Below, piece by piece: positions 37,444 to 45,323 of a DNA stretch of 64,000 bases. The number at the start of each line of letters is the position of its first letter. Positions within the stretch are counted from its first letter, which is position 1. The stretch comes from CAZKWG01 sp964615375 (GTDB taxonomy: Bacteria > Myxococcota_A > UBA796 > CAZKWG01), in contig CAZTOW010000020.1 of NCBI GenBank assembly GCA_964615375.1, forward strand, positions 62,001 through 126,000, given 5' to 3'. A program made the translations under genes and the position numbers. The notes beneath the pieces were generated by a model, which was given only the letters and a program-made list of their open reading frames with translations, was not told the origin of the DNA and ran no database searches.

Positions 37444-40400
37444 TCAGCCCACCGGACCCCGCTCCCGCTCCATCCGCCGAAGCTCCGCCACGATCCCCCG
37501 GTCCTCGAAGATCGCCCGCGCCCGCGCCCGCAGCGCCTCGCGGCGGTGAGGCAGGGCCTCGCTGGCGTCCAGGAGGCAGACGCCGAGCTCCCAAGGGTTC
37601 GGGCTCTTCTCCAGCACTGCGATGGCCCGGTCGAAGATCGGCTCGGCCGCCGCCGCGCCGCGACGGAGCGCGAGGTCGCGGGCTCGGATGCGCAGGGCCG
37701 GGCCGCGCAGGTAGGGGTAGAGGCGACCCACGACCGCCGCCTTCAGGCGCGCCAGCAGCACGATCCGGCGCAGCTTCCAGCGCGGCACGGAGACCGCCCC
37801 CCGCTCCAGCGCGAACAGCGCGGCCTCGGCGGCGTCGATGAGCCCCTTCTGGCAGAAGGGCACCATGACCTGGTAGGCCCAGACCGCGGCGAAGGTGCGC
37901 AGGGCCTGGCGCGCGGCCCCCTCCACGTCGCCCTCGCGCACGGCGAGGTTGGCCAGGTGGTTGTTGGCCGTGCAGATGTTGGCCTGGTCCAGCATCTCCA
38001 GGCTGGTCGCCAGGCCCTCCTCCAGCTCCAGGCGCGCCGCCTCGGCGTCCGAGCGCCCCAGCAGGTAGCGGCACATCGGCGCCCAGCCGTGGCTCCAGGC
38101 CTGGTGCCGCCGGGCGTTCAGCACGCGGGCGACGGAGGCCATCTCCAGGAAGCTGCGCAGCGCGAGATCGAGCTCCGCCTGCAGGAAGTACGTGACGGCG
38201 CGCAGCATGATCGCCGTCTGGATCTCCCACATCTCGCCCACGTCGCGGAAGCGGCGCACGGCGTCCACCGCGTAGGAGACCCCCAGCTCCAGGTCGTTGG
38301 CGAAGGTGGCGCAGGTGCCGAGCCGGCTGACCGCCGTGGCCTCCGCCACCGGATCCCCCGCCTGGATCGCCAGATCCAGCCCGCGCTGCGTCTCCAGCGG
38401 CGCCTTCTTCAGCAGGCCCGCCGCCGACAGCAGGGTCCCGTAGAAGGTCAGCGCCACGCTGTGGCCGTAGTCCGAGCCCGTGCGCCGCCCCAGGTTCAGC
38501 GCCGCCAGCGTCGCCCAGGCCAGCTTGGCCGCGTCTACAAAATAGTAGATGCGGATCATGGAGATGAGCGTGGCGAGCTGCTCGAGCTGCCGCTCCACCA
38601 GCACGCGATCCCGCGTGGGCCGCACGCCGAAGGCTTCCCCCCACAGCACCAGGGCCCCCTGGACCAGGATCTGCACGCCCAGCCCCAGGAGCGTCTGCGG
38701 CGTCCGCCGCCCGTTCAGCCGGAGCGAGGTCTCCAGCGCCATGGTCGCCAGCCCCAGCTCCCCCATCTCCTGGTAGACGCGGCCGAGCCCCTCGTAGACG
38801 TCCGCCTTCTCCGAGCGCGAGCCCGCCTCGTCCAGGCAGCCCTCCAGCATGCGCACGGCCTCGGCGTAGCTGCCCTCCTGCAGCAGGGTCTGGGCGAGCT
38901 CGCGCCGCACCCTCGCGAGCTCCACCCGGTCGGGGGGCTGCTCGGCGGAGAGGAGCTCGATGGCGCGCTCGTAGTGGTGGGCGGCGTCGCGGTTGGCGTA
39001 CTGCTCCCGCGCGCGGCGCGCCGCGATCAGCGTGTACTGGAGGCCCTTCCGGGCGTCGTTGGCCGCCAGGTAGTGGAAGGCCAGCAGGCCGGGGCTGGCG
39101 TCGGCGGCGCGGAGCTCCAGCGCGCGGGCGAAGCGGCCGTGCAGCTCGGCGCGCGCCGAGAGGAGCTGGGCGTTGTAGGCGACGTTCTGGATGAGGACGT
39201 GCTGGAAGGCCAGCGTGAGCGGGCGCTCGTTCTCCACCACCACCAGCCCCAGCTCGCCGAGGCGCGCCACGCTGGCGCGGGCCTCCGCCTCCCCGATCTC
39301 GGGCGGCAGCAGCGACAGGATCTCCTCGAGGGTGAAGACCCGGCCCACGATGGAGGCGCTCTTGATCAGCGCCTGCTCCCGCGGATCCAGGCGGTCGATG
39401 CGGCTCAGCACCACGTCCTGGACGGAGTCGGGGATCGTGATCTCGGCCAGATCCTCGGGGATGGCGACGGAGCCGCCCAGGGTCCCCCGCCCGTAGCGCT
39501 CGGTGAGCCCGTGGACGATGGACTCGATGAAGAAGGGGTTGCCCTGCGCCTTCGACAGGATGAGCTGCTCGAGCCCCAGGTTGGGGAGGGCGAGCGGGAG
39601 GCGGGCGCGCACCAGCTCCACGCTCTCCGGCTCCGAGAGCCGCGTGAGCTCGACCGGATAGAACCAGGAGAGCGCGCGCAGGCTGCGCAGGTTCTCGCTG
39701 GGGCGGGTGGTGAGCAGCATCAGCACCGGCAGGGTCTCCACCCGGGCGGCGATGTGCTCCAGCAGGGCCAGCGAGGCGGTGTCCGCCCAGTGGACGTCCT
39801 CCACCACCAGCAGCAGCGGGCCGCGGCGGGCGTGGCGCTCGACGAGGCGGGCGATCAGCTCGAAGAGGCGCTGGTGCTTGCTGCGCGCGTCCAGGCTGCG
39901 GGTGAGCGGGTCCTCCTCGACGGTGAGCCCCAGCGCCGCCGCCAGCAGCGGGGCCCAGGGGGCGCTCTTGTCGTCCACCCCCAGCAGGGCGGCGCGGATG
40001 CGCTCCAGGCTCTGCTCCGTGCGCAGCAGCGGGTCCAGCTCCAGCAGCTCCCCGAGCAGCGCCTTCCAGGGGAAGAAGGGGGTGTACATCTCGAACGAGA
40101 AGCAGGCCCCCGACAGCGCCCCGAAGCCCTGGAGCCGGGCCTCCACCAGCACGGTGGACGCGAGGCTGGTCTTGCCGATGCCCGCCTCCCCCGAGACCAT
40201 CGCCACCCGCCCGCCCTCCTCGGCCACCCCCTCCAGCAGCGCGCGCAGGGTCTCCAGCTCCGCCCGCCGCCCGATCAACGCCTGGCGCGGGGCGGTCGTC
40301 TCCTGGACACGGTCCAGAGAGGAGCGCGAGTGCAGGCGGAAGGTCGAGAGCGGCTCGGTCACGCCCTTGAGCCGCACCCCGTCCACGCGGGTGAGCCCGT

Positions 40401-41652
40401 ACTCCCGCTTGAGCGCGCGGGCGGTGACCTCGTCCAGGTGGATGGCGGAGAGCTCGCCCACGGTCATGAGGCGGGCGGCGACGTGGGCGACCTCGCCGAT
40501 GGTGGTGTAGCCCTTGCGCACGGCCGAGCCGACGTTCCCGCAGTAGGCGGTGCCCGTGGCGAGGCCGATCTGCATGCGGCGCACGAAGGGGAAGCGCTCG
40601 CGGTCGTGCAGCACCTTCCAGGCGAAGCGGGCGGCCAGGGACTCGCGGTGCTCCACGGCGTTCGGCGCGCCGAAGATGAAGAAGAGGACGTTGCCCTTGT
40701 CGGTGAAGTCCGTCTGGGAGAGCCAGCCACCAAAGGTGGCGCACTCGCGCTGCAGGTGGGAGTAGAGCTGGTTCAGCTCGAAGACGCGCTCGGGGAGCTC
40801 CGCCGGGCCCACGAGATCGAAGCGCAGGAACATCGCCGTGATCTCGCGCACCTCGCCCAGGAAGCCCTCGTGGCCGGTCACCACGCGGTGCAGCAGCACA
40901 GGCGGGACGAGGCGGCGGGCGCGCTCCAGCAGCGCGCGGGTGGGGCGCGGCGGCAGCGTGGGGACCACCGGGTTGCGCGGCCCCGGGCGGAGGACGTGGT
41001 AGCGCTCGCGGCGCTCGGCGGGGGGCGGCGTGCGCAGGACCGACCACAGGCTGTCGCTGACCAGCAGCTCGTCCCCGCGGGCCAGCTTCTCCCCGCCCAC
41101 GGCGTCGGCGATGGGGCGCCCGACCAGGACGGGGTGGATCCACTGGTCGGGCTCGCCGAGCAGCAGGAGGTGGACGTCGCCCATCGCCAGGCCGAACTTG
41201 CAGCGCACGGGCAGACCGAGCTCGGCGGCCTCGGCGAGCTCGACCGCGCGGCCCCGAAGCTCGTCGGCGCAACGCAGGGCGCGCCGGCCGAGGCTGTCGT
41301 CGTCCTCCCCGCTTCGTCGCTCAAGGCTGGCCAGGATCGCGTCCCCGGCGAACTGGAAGATCACGCCGCCGTAGGTCTCGATCGCCTCGATCATCGCCGC
41401 GTAGTACTGGCGCAGGAAGAGCTGCAGCCGGTCGAGACCCTCTGGCCCTGAGCCGGTGAGCTCAGCGACGATCGGTGTTGATCCTTCAATATCGGCGATC
41501 AGGATCGCCGCGCGCTGACGCGACGCCCTCCCGAACGGCGCCTCGGGATCGGCGGGCAGGGCGCCGAGCACGGAAGCGGGCACGTAGGGCGCGAGCCGCC
41601 GCAGCTCGCCAGAGAGATCCACCGCCGCATCCCCACAGGATCGTCCCAACAT
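37444..41652 (-). CDS. Soluble adenylyl cyclase-like protein: two cyclase domains, AAA NTPase and TPR region
   Basis: 1402 aa. First class III cyclase domain at about 45-205: metal Asp54 in IADIEGS and Asp104 in FAGDA. Second domain at about 265-440: FTDKGNVLFFIFG (Lys319) and GYTTIGEVAHVAARL (Thr383, Arg394; the transition-state Asn position is His390). NTPase P-loop SGEAGIGKTS (487-496) and Walker B LLLVVEDVHWAD follow, then a long TPR-like helical region to the end. This order and the DKG/YTxIG motifs match mammalian soluble adenylyl cyclase (ADCY10). The C1 residues that bind bicarbonate in sAC, Lys95 and Arg176, align with Gln100 and Gly here. Likely makes cAMP in the cytoplasm; catalytic competence is uncertain. 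Confidence 0.9.
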   Translation of the reverse strand: MLGRSCGDAAVDLSGELRRLAPYVPASVLGALPADPEAPFGRASRQRAAILIADIEGSTPIVAELTGSGPEGLDRLQLFLRQYYAAMIEAIETYGGVIFQFAGDAILASLERRSGEDDDSLGRRALRCADELRGRAVELAEAAELGLPVRCKFGLAMGDVHLLLLGEPDQWIHPVLVGRPIADAVGGEKLARGDELLVSDSLWSVLRTPPPAERRERYHVLRPGPRNPVVPTLPPRPTRALLERARRLVPPVLLHRVVTGHEGFLGEVREITAMFLRFDLVGPAELPERVFELNQLYSHLQRECATFGGWLSQTDFTDKGNVLFFIFGAPNAVEHRESLAARFAWKVLHDRERFPFVRRMQIGLATGTAYCGNVGSAVRKGYTTIGEVAHVAARLMTVGELSAIHLDEVTARALKREYGLTRVDGVRLKGVTEPLSTFRLHSRSSLDRVQETTAPRQALIGRRAELETLRALLEGVAEEGGRVAMVSGEAGIGKTSLASTVLVEARLQGFGALSGACFSFEMYTPFFPWKALLGELLELDPLLRTEQSLERIRAALLGVDDKSAPWAPLLAAALGLTVEEDPLTRSLDARSKHQRLFELIARLVERHARRGPLLLVVEDVHWADTASLALLEHIAARVETLPVLMLLTTRPSENLRSLRALSWFYPVELTRLSEPESVELVRARLPLALPNLGLEQLILSKAQGNPFFIESIVHGLTERYGRGTLGGSVAIPEDLAEITIPDSVQDVVLSRIDRLDPREQALIKSASIVGRVFTLEEILSLLPPEIGEAEARASVARLGELGLVVVENERPLTLAFQHVLIQNVAYNAQLLSARAELHGRFARALELRAADASPGLLAFHYLAANDARKGLQYTLIAARRAREQYANRDAAHHYERAIELLSAEQPPDRVELARVRRELAQTLLQEGSYAEAVRMLEGCLDEAGSRSEKADVYEGLGRVYQEMGELGLATMALETSLRLNGRRTPQTLLGLGVQILVQGALVLWGEAFGVRPTRDRVLVERQLEQLATLISMIRIYYFVDAAKLAWATLAALNLGRRTGSDYGHSVALTFYGTLLSAAGLLKKAPLETQRGLDLAIQAGDPVAEATAVSRLGTCATFANDLELGVSYAVDAVRRFRDVGEMWEIQTAIMLRAVTYFLQAELDLALRSFLEMASVARVLNARRHQAWSHGWAPMCRYLLGRSDAEAARLELEEGLATSLEMLDQANICTANNHLANLAVREGDVEGAARQALRTFAAVWAYQVMVPFCQKGLIDAAEAALFALERGAVSVPRWKLRRIVLLARLKAAVVGRLYPYLRGPALRIRARDLALRRGAAAAEPIFDRAIAVLEKSPNPWELGVCLLDASEALPHRREALRARARAIFEDRGIVAELRRMERERGPVG

Positions 41653-42093
41653 AGCACCCTCACCTCGAAGGTGGGGACGGGGGCGCGAGAGGGCGGGGGC
41701 CGGGGCGCGCCGGGTGGAGGCGCGGCGCGAAGGGTATGATGGAGGGCTTGCGCGCGCGAAGAATTGAGTTTTCTATTCTGTCTTCAAGCTGTCCCTTCGC
41801 GAGCCCCGCGCACACGGCGCCGGATATCGAAGCGGGGATCAAGAAAAAATTCTGAAGAATTTTATATCGCACAAAACTTGATTTTTGTGAATCCAGCTCA
41901 CCCACCGATCAATAATTCTTTCCGCCACCACTCCCGCGCCGGAGCCGCTTTGCTACCATCCTGATCGAAGTCTGTCTTCAATTCCGGTCTGAGGGGCGGC
42001 GACGCCTCGAACAAGGGCACCTCCGACCACGCAACGCCCGATACGCCCGTCTCCGCGTAGCGGACAACCCGAGCCAACCAAGGAAACACGACC
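41653..42093. other. AT-rich divergent intergenic region with two inverted repeats
   Basis: A 441-bp gap between the cyclase gene and the tail-tube gene with no convincing ORF. About 41760-41960 is strikingly AT-rich against the rest of the window. It holds AAAATTCT-GA-AGAATTTT (41846-41863) and CACAAAA-CTTGAT-TTTTGTG (41870-41889), back to back. The latter could serve as an operator or hairpin. AAGGAAA (about 42078-42085) is a plausible RBS for the tube gene. A long AT-rich leader suggests a strongly regulated gene, but no consensus promoter can be assigned. Confidence 0.6.
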
Positions 42094-42537
42094 ATGCCTA
42101 CCGAAGAACTGTTTGGCGCCTATAACTTCCTGCTCGAGATCGAGGGCATCATCGCCGACACCAAGGTGATCGTCGGCGGCTTCAAGAGCGTCTCCGGCAT
42201 GGACTCCGAGACCGAGGTCATCGAGTTCAAGCAGGGCAACGACATGGTCGTGCGCAAGAAGCCCGGCCGCACCACCTACGCCAACATCGTCCTCGAGCGC
42301 GGCTACACCGCGACCGACGACCTCTGGCAGTGGCGCAAGAACATCGAGGACGGCAAGATCGACCGCCGCTCCGGCTCGGTCATCATCCTCGACCAGGACG
42401 GCCAGACCGAGGTCGGCCGCTACAACTTCTACGAAGGCTGGCCGGCCAAGTGGTACGTGCCGGACATGGACTCGGACAGCTCGGCGATGGCGATCGAGAA
42501 GGTCGAGATCGCCGTGGAGAAGGTCGAGCGCGCCTAG
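42094..42537 (+). CDS. Phage T4 gp19-like tail-tube / contractile injection tube protein, stand-alone
   Basis: A 147-aa protein of the T4 gp19/eCIS tube (TIGR02241-type) family. It contains the characteristic YNFLLEIEGI, GFKSVSGMDSETEVIEF, RKKPGRTTYANIVLERGY and WPAKWYVPDMDSDSSAMAIEKVEIAVE. Such proteins form the inner tube of contractile phage tails and extracellular contractile injection systems. No sheath, baseplate, spike or AAA gene lies within 20 kb, so it is an orphan. It may be exported or used with a system elsewhere. It ends at a strong terminator and is likely monocistronic and highly expressed. Confidence 0.9.
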   Translation: MPTEELFGAYNFLLEIEGIIADTKVIVGGFKSVSGMDSETEVIEFKQGNDMVVRKKPGRTTYANIVLERGYTATDDLWQWRKNIEDGKIDRRSGSVIILDQDGQTEVGRYNFYEGWPAKWYVPDMDSDSSAMAIEKVEIAVEKVERA

Positions 42538-42561
42538 TCCGCTCGTCCCTCTTCGCACAGG

Positions 42562-42600
42562 AACCCCAGCAGGCGAACCCTGCTGGGGTTTCTGCTTTCT
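42562..42600 (+). terminator. Rho-independent terminator after the tail-tube gene
   Basis: A perfect 12-bp stem AACCCCAGCAGG/CCTGCTGGGGTT (42562-42573 and 42579-42590) with a 5-nt loop is followed by the T-rich TCTGCTTTCT. It lies 24 bp after the stop and before the convergent Mo hydroxylase gene. Confidence 0.85.
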
Positions 42601-42634
42601 GGGGGCTCCGGCGCGCGCCCGAGCCCCCCGTCGC

Positions 42635-45253
42635 TCAGCTCGCCCGCGCCGCCTTCGAGGGCTTCACGCCCATGGCCTTCGCCGCCTCGGTGTCGCGCAG
42701 GGGCAGGACGTTCCGCCACACGCGGTCGAAGCTGTGGATGGCGGCGGCGATGGCGGGCGCGGTGGGCACCAGCCCGATCTCGCCCACGCCCTTCACGCCC
42801 CAGGGGCCGTTGGGGTCGGGGTGCTCGACCAGCAGGGTGGTGAGCTTCGGCATGTGGCGGTCCTTGACGATGCCGAGGTTGCGGAAGCGCAGGTCCGGCA
42901 CGCCCTTGTCGTCGATGACCAGCTCCTCCGAGAGCGCGTACCCGATGCCCATGTGCAGGGCGCCCTCGATCTGCCCCTCGCAGGCCACGCGGTTGACCAC
43001 GCGCCCCACGTCGTGCGCGGCCACCACCTCCTCCAGCTTGCCGTCGGCGCCTACGATGGCCAGCTGCGTGGCGAAGCCGAACGCGTAGTGGGTGGTGGGG
43101 TCCTCCAGGCCCGCGTCGTTCTTGTGCGTCTCGGGCGCCTGCCAGCTCCCGCTGAAGCGTTGACCGACCAGGCGCCCCAGGTCCCCGCCCGCCGCGTCCA
43201 GGGCCGCGCGCAGGGCCGGGGCCGCGGCCAGCACCGCGTTCCCGCCCAGGTAGGTCCCGCGGCTCGCGGTGGTCATGCCCACCTCCACCGCCTCCGCCGT
43301 CGAGCAGACCACGCTGAACAGGCTCGCGGGCAGCCCGGTCGCCTCCGCGGCGAAGAGGACCATGGCCGTGTCGTGGCCCTGGCCCATCTCGGTGAAGCCC
43401 GTCGTGATGAGGATCTCCGTGGGCGAGAGCACCTCCATCACCACCCGCCCCACCTCGGCCAGCCCGTTGCCCATGCCGACGTTCTTCATGCCGCAGGCCA
43501 CGCCGACGTGCTTGCCCGCCGCCTTCGCCGCCGCGTAGTGGGGCCGGATGGCGTCCAGGGTCTGCATGATCCCGCACCCGGCGTTCATCACCTGGCCCGT
43601 GCCGAAGCGGTCCCCCGGGAGCAGCAGGTTCTTCGCCCGGAACTCGAGCGGGTCCATGCCCAGGCGCTCGGCCAGCCGCTCCAGGCAGCCCTCCAGGGCG
43701 AAGGCCGCCTGGTTCACCCCGAAGCCGCGCATGGCGCCCGCGACGGGGTTGTTGGTGTAGACCGTGCGGGCCTCGACGAAGACGTTGGGCACGCGGTAGG
43801 GCCCGGCGGCGTGGCCGGCGGCGCGCTCCAGCACCTTGTCGCCCACGCTGGCGTAGCCGCCCGTGTCCCCGATCATGTGGGCCTCCACCGCGACCAGCCG
43901 GCCCTCGGCGTCGCAGCCCACGCGGTAGCGCATGCGGAGCGCGTGGCGCTTCGGGTGGAAGCGCGTGGACTCCTCCATGGAGAGCGAGATCTTCACGGGC
44001 AGGCGCGCCTTCATGGCGAGGGCCAGCGCGTGCGGCTGGACGTTGAGGTCCTCCTTGGCGCCAAAGGCCCCGCCCGTGGGGACGAGCTGCACCGTCAGCT
44101 TCTCGGGGGCGAGCCCGAAGAGCTCGCAGAGCTGCTTGCGATCGTCGAAGACACCCTGCCCGCAGGAGTAGACCAGCCAGCCGTCGTCCTCCAACGGGAC
44201 CACCAGCGAGGCCTCGGGCTCCAGGAAGGCCTGGTCGATGACCTGCGTGCGGAAGCTCTCCTCCACGACGTGGGCCGCCCGCGCCAGGGCCGCCCTGGCG
44301 TCGCCCTTCTGCACCCGGCAGGTGGCCAGGATGTTCTTCGGATCCTGGCTCGCCTGCTCCACGTCGGTCAGCGCCGGGAGCGCCTCGACCTCAATGAGGA
44401 TCGCGTCGGCCGCGGCGCGGGCCTGGTCGGGGGTGTCCGCGGCGACGGCCGCCAGGATGTCGGCGTAGCAGCGGGTCTCCTCACCCTCGGCCACCAGGAT
44501 GGGCCAGTCCTTGAAGATGAGGCCCACGCGCCGGTCGGCCGGCAGGTCGGCGGCGGTGACCACGGCGCGCACTCCGGGCATGGAGAGCGCGGGCGTGGGG
44601 TCGATGCGCAGGATCCGGCAGCGGGGGTGCGGGGTCCAGCGCAGCGCGCCGTGCAGCATCCCAGGGCGCACCATGTCGTCGATGTAGGGCCGCTGGCCCA
44701 GCACCGCCAGCCGCAGATCCTCCTGCCGCCAGGTCGAGCCCAGCCCCTGACCCTGCCCGCCCGCCTCGGGCACCGCGCCCTCCCGCAGCCAGCGCGCGGC
44801 GAGGTGGACGCTGTCGTGGATCTTCTTCCAGCCCGTGCAGCGGCAGACGTGCATCTGCAGCGCCTTGGCGATGTCGTCGTCCGAGGGCTCGGGGCTCTTG
44901 TCCAGCAGCGCCTTGCTCTGCAGCACGATGCCCGGCGTGCAGTAGCCGCACTGCGTCCCGCCGCAGGTGACGAAGGCCTCGGAGAAGGCCGCCTTCTCCA
45001 GCTCGGAGAGGCCGTCCTGCGTGGTGACCGTCTTGCCCTGCAGGCTCTTGGTGGGCAGCGTGCAGGTCAGGCGCGGCTTGCCGTCCACCAGCGCCGCGCA
45101 GCAGCCGCAGATGCCCTGGGGGTCGCAGCCCGGCTTCAGGGAGATGAGCCCGAGATCCTCGCGGAGCACGCGCAGCGCCGAGCGCTTTGGATCGGTCACC
45201 ACGGCGACGTCCTGGCCGTTCAGGTTGAAGCGGATCTCGATGCCCTCAGACAT
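42635..45253 (-). CDS. Molybdenum hydroxylase of the selenium-dependent xanthine dehydrogenase type, FAD domain absent
   Basis: 872 aa from ATG 45253, preceded by AGGAGG. The N-terminal plant-type [2Fe-2S] domain (GCDPQGICGCCAALVDGK) and second [2Fe-2S] domain (GGTQCGYCTPGI, HVCRCTGWKKI) are fused directly to the Mo-cofactor domain (AVLGQRPYIDD, GGAFGAKEDL, GAMRGFGVNQAAFA, and GVKGVGEIGL with the catalytic Glu). The fused arrangement matches the TIGR03311 Se-dependent XDH type. No adjacent FAD-binding subunit or cofactor-maturation gene is seen, so the electron acceptor is unknown. Substrate (purine or other N-heterocycle) is inferred. Confidence 0.86.
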   Translation of the reverse strand: MSEGIEIRFNLNGQDVAVVTDPKRSALRVLREDLGLISLKPGCDPQGICGCCAALVDGKPRLTCTLPTKSLQGKTVTTQDGLSELEKAAFSEAFVTCGGTQCGYCTPGIVLQSKALLDKSPEPSDDDIAKALQMHVCRCTGWKKIHDSVHLAARWLREGAVPEAGGQGQGLGSTWRQEDLRLAVLGQRPYIDDMVRPGMLHGALRWTPHPRCRILRIDPTPALSMPGVRAVVTAADLPADRRVGLIFKDWPILVAEGEETRCYADILAAVAADTPDQARAAADAILIEVEALPALTDVEQASQDPKNILATCRVQKGDARAALARAAHVVEESFRTQVIDQAFLEPEASLVVPLEDDGWLVYSCGQGVFDDRKQLCELFGLAPEKLTVQLVPTGGAFGAKEDLNVQPHALALAMKARLPVKISLSMEESTRFHPKRHALRMRYRVGCDAEGRLVAVEAHMIGDTGGYASVGDKVLERAAGHAAGPYRVPNVFVEARTVYTNNPVAGAMRGFGVNQAAFALEGCLERLAERLGMDPLEFRAKNLLLPGDRFGTGQVMNAGCGIMQTLDAIRPHYAAAKAAGKHVGVACGMKNVGMGNGLAEVGRVVMEVLSPTEILITTGFTEMGQGHDTAMVLFAAEATGLPASLFSVVCSTAEAVEVGMTTASRGTYLGGNAVLAAAPALRAALDAAGGDLGRLVGQRFSGSWQAPETHKNDAGLEDPTTHYAFGFATQLAIVGADGKLEEVVAAHDVGRVVNRVACEGQIEGALHMGIGYALSEELVIDDKGVPDLRFRNLGIVKDRHMPKLTTLLVEHPDPNGPWGVKGVGEIGLVPTAPAIAAAIHSFDRVWRNVLPLRDTEAAKAMGVKPSKAARAS

Positions 45254-45323
45254 GACACCTCCTACGGTCCTCAGCTTATCGCTCTCGGAGGCAATTCCCA
45301 CACGCGCGGGATACTTCGCGTGG

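Noticed and set aside
36505..41451. A 1648-codon plus-strand ORF opposite the cyclase gene
   Set aside because: It lacks any recognisable domain and is the low-stop antisense shadow expected of high-GC coding DNA; the minus-strand frame holds clear cyclase, P-loop and TPR motifs.
41938..41953. Second sigma-54-like site (GG...TTGCT) before the tail-tube gene
   Set aside because: GG-to-GC spacing is 9, not 10, and TGGCAC is absent.
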